A stretch of DNA of 64,000 nt. Origin: Camellia lanceoleosa (Eukaryota > Streptophyta > Magnoliopsida > Ericales > Theaceae). The DNA lies in assembly GCA_025200525.1 (NCBI GenBank), contig CM045760.1, forward strand, positions 43,667,932 to 43,731,931, written 5' to 3'. Positions 57,870-64,000 of the stretch are shown here, piece after piece. Every line of letters starts with the position of its first letter. Within the stretch, counting starts at the first letter, position 1. Below the pieces are notes generated by a model. The model saw only the letters and a program-made list of their open reading frames with translations. It was not told where the DNA came from and searched no databases. The translations under genes and the position numbers were made by a program.

Positions 57870-58204
57870 GTTTCACTAGCAAAACTTTTATCGATAAATA
57901 GTGTTATCGTTGCTAAATGTTTAACTCTTTACCCACGTCAACTTGTCATCGCCAAAAGTAAGCACACTAATAGCAACGCTTATTGTGTTGTTAAAAAATA
58001 AGCCTCGTAGCTAAAAATTTTGAAATTTTGGCGCCAACAAATAATTTTGGCACTTAGTAAATGTTATACTTTTTTTAGCGATAGTAGAAAATTGTGTCGG
58101 TAAATGTCAACTTTTACCAATGAAATTCATCACTGTGTCGCCAAAAATATACTTTTGGCTATGAAAAATTGACATCGTCGCCAAAAGTGTAATTTCTTGT
58201 AGTG
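57870..58204. repeat. CACTA subterminal repeats, right
   Basis: Inverted counterpart of the left array, with CGCCAAAAGT, TCGCCAAAAATATAC and CAACTTTTACC-type units, ending in the right CACTA terminus. Confidence 0.8.
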
Positions 58205-58634
58205 GTAGGATCTTGAATTCAATACAACTCAAGAATAAAACAAACATACCTTTGTCAGCCATAGAATTAGAGAAGTTGAGAAAATACCCTTAATAGTTGA
58301 GCCTTTAATTCTTGGCTCACATTCTTTTCTCTGTCTCTCTTAATTAGGATGACTATAGAACTTAGAGTGATGGAAAAATACTCATCTCATGAAAGGAGAG
58401 TCACCCATCCTTATATAGAAGAGAGAAGAGGGCCTGATAAACTCTATCAGAAGAATTCCTATCCATCAAGGTTTCCTTCTTATCTTAGAAGAGTAATTAT
58501 ATTAAAATTCTAATTACTGAACTTAATCTCAAATATTGGCTTTATCTAATTCTGGAGTCCAAAAAAAAAAATAAAACATGTAAAAAATATGTAGTCTATT
58601 GGGCTACACCAGAAAATAAATCCAACACTTTATT

Positions 58635-59400
58635 GATAATAAGGAAAGTACAGAGAGTACACCACAAACACCAATAAAGTGAGGAAGGACAAAATGCATC
58701 ATAGAAAAAACTAGACGATCCCAACTAGGTTGACTCCGAATAGGAAACACAATTATATGCTAGCTCAACCCCCAGGTTAATGAGGCACTTACCAAGGCAA
58801 AAAAAAGGCCAGAAAACCAAAAGAAACAAGAGGGCATCCAAATTGCAATCTAGACCCCAGCAAACAACTACAATCAAGCACCCTAGAAATGACAGAAAAC
58901 ATAGTGCTAAAATAGATCAAATGCAATCCCTCACCTGTATAAGATTGAACACCAAATCATTGACAGAATAATGAACATCTTGTAATGTAGCTTTAAACCA
59001 GAATGCAAGTCTTAACTTTATAAGCTCAGTCAAATCAGAACAATTAGGCTGCAATCCATTGAAAATACACTCATTTCTCAGTTTCCAAAGTGACCAAATA
59101 ACAATAAATGGCAAAGCCTTCCATGTTCTTCTTCCAGTCTTTTGAATTTGCCTCCAGACCACCAATGAAACAACTTATCCACTGAACCTGGTATCACCCA
59201 TTAGAAACCCCACCACTGCATCATGTTGCAACCCAAACCCTCCAAGAGAATGGGCAAAATAGTAGGACATGGCAGGCTAATTCAGAGTCAGATTTGCAGA
59301 AAATGCATTGAATGGAAGCATTATTGTTAAGGATCCCAATTTTCTGGAGGAAATCAGATGTTTTGAGTTGACTGGAATGGGACAGGAAATAAAATGGAAT
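58635..59400 (-). pseudogene. LINE ORF2 C-terminus (zf-RVT region)
   Basis: On the minus strand LQKIGILNNNASIQCIFC, then HVLLFCPFSWRVW, then (from 59165) WRQIQKTGRRTWKALPFIVI followed by WSLWKLRNECIFNG matches, in order, the end of the LINE ORF2 at 17740-18150 (LQRIGILHSSASTLCVFC, HVLVSCPFVWKVW, RKIWRGVPLVVLWSLW). At least one stop and a frame change separate the two halves. The reverse transcriptase is missing because the copy is 5'-truncated. It is a second, independent LINE insertion of the same lineage. Confidence 0.85.
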
Positions 59401-59450
59401 GATAGTTTTGTAGCCTCTAAAAAAGACATTCTCTTAACAGAAAAAATGAC

Positions 59451-60639
59451 CACTCCTCAGAATAAAAATCAAACCAACATGGGTATTCTAAATTTCTATC
59501 ATAAAATTTAAATTTTACAATTTAGAAACATGAGAAGCGCAACTCAAAAAACAATTAGTCTATAAAGAAAAATCAAATAAAAAGCCCTTCCACTTATGAT
59601 AAAAAATTAGAATTGTTTTGAAAAGTTACTATTTTAATTAACTTTTTGATTTTTTATACAAAAAATGTGTAAAAAATATATAAATAAAATTAAATTTTTA
59701 ATAATGATGTTTTGATTATTTGTTATTACCAAAATAGCCCTTAGTATTTAAAGAAAAATCTAAAGCTCTTACACTATTTAGGACTCGTTTAGAAATTAAA
59801 TATTTTAATTGATTTTTTATTTTTTTATGAAAAATATATAAAATCATAAACAAAATAATGTAACAATTTATAATGACTCTATTTTAATCTATTAACAAAC
59901 AAGGGCCTAATATGTACAAAAATAATAATTCTAACAAGTGACCAAAAAAAAAAAAAAAAACCAATAATATGGTTTTCCACAATCAATGGCCATGTAAGCC
60001 TAGATTTTTGTGGCTCAAATTGGCTCAAATGATGTGGCTTGATGATGTGGAAAATTATTATTTTATATATATATATATATATTGTTTATTTATTATTTAT
60101 TATTTATTTTTGGGATACTAAACCTAGTTGTTCCTGATAATATATGATTTCTTGAGATATTTTATCAACTCGTTTTCTTGTAATTTCTATATCTTTAGTA
60201 TTATCGGTATTTAGTTGATTTTGTAACAATTTACACCGTTGGTGACAATTTGCTATTAATATTATTACTTGATTATGATCTAGCAACAGGTTTAGGATAT
60301 AAAAATGGTGATAAAAACTCATAAAAAGGAAAAAGTTTTAGATGTTTTGATTTTAGGCCCACTATGTTTCCAAAATAAGAACAGTATCTAAAGATTTTGA
60401 CTGTCACTTGAACGCAGTGCACATAGGGTTCTGGCGTTGGCAAGCTTCCAGTTTATAGAGGTAGCTACCCTCAACCATTCCTTCTTTAGATCAGGTTCAT
60501 CACAGATCTGTTTCGTTTCCTACCTCAGACTGTAACTTCATAAATTGCTTCTTTGGTTATGCAGGAGACCTAAGATCAACAACTTGACATACAGTAATAA
60601 CACACTCTTCTAAAAATGATTTTTTTTTATTTATTTATT
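59451..60639. other. AT-rich spacer with one unassigned small ORF
   Basis: Mostly low-complexity AT. A 72-codon minus-strand ORF (60104-60322) has a helical, Gln/Lys/Glu-rich C-terminal half (KLLQNQLNTDNTKD, KRVDKISQEIIYYQEQLG) that could be coiled coil. I recognise no family and no neighbouring exons. A (TA)n run is at 60065-60081. Confidence 0.3.
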
Positions 60640-60986
60640 AAACAAAGATTTACAAGAAAATGGGTGTCTATAGACTATTGGATTGCTAGAATACTGTTTG
60701 CTCTAAGAAGCCCAGAGAATCAGATTTCTTTCTTAGTGTCAAGTATACTCTAAGTAATATCTCCCCATTTTCTCTCCCTCAAGGCCTTTACATAGGCACT
60801 TTGTGGACTTCAAAGTCTGGATTTCAATCTATTCTATAAATATACAATATTTTATATATTATATTTTATTGTTACTAGAAGACAAATAAAAGACAAACAA
60901 GTAGGTGACATGGCTATATGTTGATTTATTTATGAACAAGAGACACCTGGTGGGGTAGTCACATGAGAGAGAGTGTGTAGGTTGCA

Positions 60987-61006
60987 AGAGAGAGAGAGAG
61001 AGAGAG
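60987..61006. repeat. (GA)10 microsatellite
   Basis: A GA run downstream of the TATA-like sequence of the minus-strand LTR, matching the CT-rich leaders of the other LTRs. Confidence 0.9.
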
Positions 61007-61179
61007 TGCTATGCAAGTATTTGGCCTTTGATAATTTTTTCTAACAAAATTTTAAGAGGGATGATCATCTATATATAGAAAAACATGTGCCTCAGTCGAA
61101 AATATCAGTATACATATACATGCACTGTGGGAACAATGCACAAACTGTGGCGGCAAAATATCTGTTTTTGACATAAATG

Positions 61180-61310
61180 GCCAGCCGTCCACTTCTTTTG
61201 GCCGGCTGTCCACTTGTGGGGACACTTGGTTGTAAAAATCTGCCTCTCGGGACATCTGGCTGGCCGGCCAAGTAAGTGTACGGCCGTACACAAAAAGTGG
61301 TCGGCTGTAC
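61180..61310. repeat. GC-palindrome cluster in the Tat/Ogre-like LTR
   Basis: Repeated GGCCGGCTGTCCACTT, GGCCAGCCGTCCACTT, GGCTGGCCGGCC and GTGTACGGCCGTACAC occupy the place that CTCGAG arrays hold in the other LTRs, next to the conserved module. Confidence 0.7.
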
Positions 61311-61330
61311 ACAAAAATCTGCTTTTAGGT

Positions 61331-61500
61331 ACAACTTCAAACGGGCATATCTCCCTCATTCAGACTCGATTTTAGGTCATTCTTGAGCTAATTGAAGCCC
61401 CAAAAGTATACTTTTCAATGGAGGTGGCCTCACATCTAAATTCTAAGTGTGCAAAGAGATATGCCTATTTTAGTGAAAGCTGCTCATTTCTATCCTAACG
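61331..61500. repeat. conserved LTR module, copy B
   Basis: ACAACTTCAAACGGGCATAT, TTTTAGGTCATTCTTG, AATTGAAGCCCC and GTGGCCTCACATCTAAATTC correspond in order and spacing to 42596-42765. Confidence 0.75.
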
Positions 61501-61893
61501 GATTGATGCCCAACTTTTTCCCCCAACTAGTTTTCTTCCCTCCCCTCCTATTTTCTTTAACTCCAAACCTATAAATAAAATGTTTTTAAAGATTTTTCAA
61601 ATAGTTCACCTCCCTTTCATTTATTTTCACTTTATCATTACTCGGTTTACCGAAAAGTACAATATTTTAAGCGCAATACGAGTCTCGAAACATCATAGAA
61701 ACATTTGAAAAAATATTTTGAAAAATGAGGTTTTAAGGTCTAAAATAGTTTTAGTCAAACTGGGGTGTAAGGTTGGGATTTAGAAGCTCTTCTTGTTAAA
61801 GAAATCGAACATTTGTACATCATAACTTTCATCATCAAGTGATCAACCAGAGGCGCCCAAGTCTAGGGGGCAGTCAAAAATAGGGCGTCTACA

Positions 61894-61910
61894 GTTGCCC
61901 CTCTTTGACA
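61894..61910 (-). promoter_or_regulatory. polypurine tract
   Basis: On the minus strand TGTCAAAGAGGGGCAAC directly precedes the LTR start TGTAGACG, the expected plus-strand primer. Confidence 0.7.
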
Positions 61911-62169
61911 GAGCTTAAAATCATGAAATGACGTGAGTGATTGTCAAAGCCCGAAGACGACCCATTTTGACAAGGCTGTAAGACTTGGGCAAACAAACAA
62001 AATGCAGATGTAGTTGGTTGAACCCGAGGGTTGCCTACGTATCCCGTTGCAAGGAATCAAACCAGCGTAGTTCAGGGGCATGATGTAAATAATATACAGT
62101 GCAATGCAATAATATAATCAAACCACAAGCATTGCTTACCACACAAATATCATAAAGGAACGGAGATGT

Positions 62170-62790
62170 AAATCAAATTACGTTTTATATAGAAAAGACA
62201 TGGGCACAAGCCAAATGACGCTTAACATAGGTTAAGTGCCTAGACTCTCAATACTAGCACAACACAGCATGGGTGCTTACACATAACAGAACCATGTTTC
62301 AACGTGAAAGGGGTGCAAGCATATGCAAAACTATGTCTTTCGTAGAAAGAATACAAACAATTAGGTGGTATGATATAAGTGAGGAATGATCTGCTGGGGA
62401 AAGATAATGATCCTAAATGCTGAATGCAACAAGACAAAGTACAATGCAATGGATGCAAGAGATGAAGTGAATAAGGGGCGCAGGCCGAACTACGTCTTAC
62501 CTAGAAAAGGCATGGACACAAAACAAACCACGTCTAACACAGAAAAGATGTTGACACCCTCAATATTGGCCTCAGCGCAACATGGATACTTACACATGAC
62601 AGAACCATGTTTCAACGAGGGAAAGGTATAAGCACATGCCAAACTAAACTTAACATGGAAATGATGCATGATGATAAAATGGTATGATGTAATGGATGCG
62701 ATGGATAATGGAGTAGATGCATAGGGTAACATTTTCCAACCATGCTAGAATCGTGGAAGGAGGAAGAACAAATCCCAAACACGTTGAAAT
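62170..62790. repeat. ~310 bp tandem duplication
   Basis: Two diverged copies. Landmarks are ACATAACAGAACCATGTTTC near 62283 and ACATGACAGAACCATGTTTC near 62594, with flanking CAACAYRGCATGG and AAGCAYATGC. The offset is about 311 bp. Confidence 0.7.
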
Positions 62791-63016
62791 CGTATAAGGA
62801 ATGGAACACCCAAACCACGCTGAAATCGTGGGAAGAGGTCCTACCGCTCAGGGTCGCATCTCATGCGTCTTGAGATAAATTCCAAACACGCTAAAATGGT
62901 GTAAGGAAAAGAACACTCTAACCACGCTGAAATCATGAGAAGAAAAAGAACAAATTCCAAACACGTAGAAATCATGTGAGGAAGGGAACACTTTAACTAT
63001 GCTGAAATCATGAGAA
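62736..63016. repeat. ACCACGCTGAAATCGTG tandem repeat
   Basis: About six to seven units of roughly 45 bp built on CCAAACACGYTGAAATCGTG followed by GAAGARGAAGAACAAAT. The units contain a short inverted repeat (CACG..CGTG). Confidence 0.75.
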
Positions 63017-63026
63017 GAGGTAGTGT

Positions 63027-63215
63027 GAAGATATGATAGATGCAAAGAGTCATGAGATTGTGCGATAGATGCCCAAAGTACGATGAGATTATACAATAGA
63101 TGCCCAAAAGGTGACAGTGATTGTGCGACAGATGCACGAAGGTGATGTGATTGTGCAATAGATGCACGAATGTGATGTGATTATGCGATAGATACACAAA
63201 GGTAATGGTAGTATA
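63027..63215. repeat. ~34 bp tandem repeat, five to six units
   Basis: Units follow GATTGTGCGATAGATGCACG with AAGGTGATGT, contiguous and diverged. Confidence 0.78.
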
Positions 63216-64000
63216 CAGTGGATGATGCTTAGAAAATGCAGCAAACAAACAAAGCGGCACCTTAGAAAGCACCTCATGGGATGAGTGGCGATGACCTGCT
63301 CTACTCTAATGGGAATCTCCCTCTTCTGTTCTTTGAACTCTTACCTTCAACTCACAATCACAACTTTCCCTATTCTCCAAATGGGGTGACTGACTAGGTT
63401 GGTTCAGTATCCAGAGTTGAGGCGTATACAAGCTACCTCAACCTATGGGGCTACCATATAGATTTCAAGTCGAGGATATACCCCTGGGTATTTAAATCAG
63501 ACATTAGTCTTGGAAATTCCAAACCTTTGTGTTCTAGACATCGCCATTCGAACTCTAGTTTCCACTATCGCAGTTGCTCTCCTAAGAACTCATTGGAAAC
63601 ACAGCAAGACGTCTTTGGTGGGAAATGGTGCTCAGAGAGAGTACTTTTGATCACCATTGTGACTTGAAGCAGGCTTGAGCTTGAGCTTGAAGTCAAGGTA
63701 CACTCATACTCCGGAGAAAAGACAAGGCCTGAGAAGGTGCATCCGGAATGCAATCTCGGAATTTTCTGAAGTTAAAACACAATAAGATGCTTCAAATTTT
63801 CCCTCTTTTCTTTTGCTTTGCAATCCGAAACGTATATCGCTTCAGATAGATCCTTGTTCTATTGCTCCGCCTGTTGATTGAGGTTGGACCCTACAATTTA
63901 TGAAAGAAAGAATTCTCTTTTATACATCCTGTTGGGAATGGCATGGCACTCTGAGCACAAAGCGATTTATTTTTGAAATTGAAACCAAGAATGAATTCTT
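63216..64000. other. unassigned end of window
   Basis: Less repetitive, higher-GC sequence with no long frame on either strand. It is probably still part of the minus-strand element's 3' untranslated region. Confidence 0.3.

Larger units (their letters stand above)
52217..58204. mobile_element. non-autonomous CACTA transposon
   Basis: The left end CACTACAAGAAATTGC and right end AATTTCTTGTAGTG form near-perfect CACTA inverted termini with a GTA duplication (52214-52216 and 58205-58207). The intact copia LTR on both sides gives the empty site. Subterminal repeats are built on GTCGGCAAAAGTAAAC and TTTGCCGACGA. No TNP2-type transposase is visible across the 6 kb. A minus-strand 5'-UTR-like segment (57190-57420, donor CCAG|GTGAAG) and short exon-like pieces near 53010-52910 suggest captured gene parts rather than element genes. 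Confidence 0.92.
46009..58627 (-). mobile_element. complete Ty1/copia element, minus strand, carrying a CACTA in its 5' LTR
   Basis: The target duplication CTTTA is perfect (46004-46008 and 58628-58632). The 3' LTR is 46009-46477 (469 bp). The 5' LTR is 52163-58627, which is 474 bp once the CACTA element and its GTA duplication are removed. The Met primer site, a 1.4 kb leader, and gag-pol (integrase before RT) lie between. Coding is broken but mostly one frame. It inserted in the 3' UTR of a LINE. Confidence 0.93.
52163..58627 (-). repeat. 5' LTR of the minus-strand copia, split by a CACTA
   Basis: 54 bp (52163-52216) on one side and 420 bp (58208-58627) on the other together align to the 469 bp 3' LTR. 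The junction is the CACTA element and its GTA duplication. Confidence 0.92.
45966..59450 (-). mobile_element. minus-strand L1-type LINE, 5'-truncated, split by a copia element
   Basis: The 3' end is at the left. A ~20-base T run (45966-45985) is the poly(A) tail on the minus strand, followed by GATTAGCAAAAGAAAGAGCTTTA, which resumes at 58633 as TTGATAATAAGG after the copia insertion. Read on the minus strand this gives TTATTATCAATAAAGCTC..poly(A), closely matching the 3' end of the LINE at 18430-18460. ORF2 C-terminal sequence lies at 58917-59400. The 5' edge near 59450 is estimated, and no target duplication was found. Confidence 0.8.
60640..61893 (-). repeat. 3' LTR of a Tat/Ogre-like gypsy element, minus strand
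   Basis: On the minus strand the LTR begins TGTAGACGCCCTATTTTTGA at 61893, directly after a polypurine tract. It contains the ~150 bp conserved module (61331-61500), GC palindromes (GTACGGCCGTAC, GGCCGGCC; 61180-61310), a TATA-like CTATATATAG (61070) and a (GA)n/(CT)n leader (60987-61006). The downstream edge is not sharp; 60640 is an estimate. Clade placement rests on the TGTAGACGCCC start and on conserved sequence further inside, and is an inference. Confidence 0.6.
61911..64000 (-). mobile_element. 3' internal region of a Tat/Ogre-like element, non-coding part
   Basis: On the minus strand the segment near 62060-62000 reads GAACTACGCTGGTTTGATTC followed by GGGATACGTAGGCAACCCTC. I recall this as a conserved stretch upstream of the polypurine tract in Tat/Ogre-type elements (from memory, not searched). 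The rest is a long 3' untranslated region with three tandem-repeat blocks and no open frame of note. The coding part would lie beyond 64000. Confidence 0.5.

Noticed and set aside
60104..60322. Possible endogenous pararetrovirus or gag coiled-coil fragment
   Set aside because: The 72-codon ORF is helical and Gln/Lys-rich, but it has no knuckle, protease or polymerase motif nearby. There is not enough to assign it.

Overview
The window is repeat-dense, intron-bearing nuclear DNA of a flowering plant, most likely a eudicot. The evidence is Ty1/copia and Ty3/gypsy elements with plant-type primer sites, a chromovirus whose C-terminus looks like a chromodomain, plant L1-type LINEs, CACTA, Mutator-like and PIF/Harbinger-like DNA transposons, and AT-rich background. 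I see no intact host gene, rRNA, tRNA or CRISPR. I cannot name the species from the sequence alone.

Layout. 1-4197: an LTR fragment, a 3 x 339 bp tandem repeat, a hairpin MITE and one exon-like ORF of unknown origin. 4198-9941: a decayed but complete Ty1/copia element (+), with a Mutator-type MITE in its 5' LTR. 10815-13516: a long-TIR Mutator-like element split by a solo LTR. 15111-20393: a minus-strand gypsy LTR split by a 5'-truncated L1 LINE. 20394-22560: exon-like scraps and small inverted repeats. 22564-33919: a Harbinger-like element with a GGT-rich minisatellite core, into which a 10 kb Tekay/Del-like chromovirus inserted. 34256-45530: a truncated gypsy element whose LTR holds a CACTA element. 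That CACTA carries spliced exons of a KH-domain (SF1/BBP-like) gene and a 3 kb solo LTR. 45966-59450: a minus-strand LINE, split by a Ty1/copia element, itself split by a second CACTA. 60640-64000: the 3' part of a minus-strand Tat/Ogre-like element.

Most insertions can be ordered from target-site duplications read directly: AAAAATCAA, CTAAC, CATAT, CGGGT, CTTTA, TGT, GTA, TTA and a 14 bp LINE duplication. Coding regions are all broken. In the first LINE every stop in the ORF2 body is explained by a G:C to A:T change, as expected for methylated, silenced DNA.

The most unusual signals are these. First, arrays of the palindrome CGCTCGAGCG with a conserved hairpin spacer (CCAGTATTTTTGCAG-like) occur in LTRs of at least four different gypsy copies. 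Second, a separate ~150 bp module is shared by two otherwise dissimilar LTRs. Third, a CACTA element has taken up host KH-domain exons with intact phase-0 splice sites. Fourth, a minisatellite has expanded inside a Harbinger-like element.
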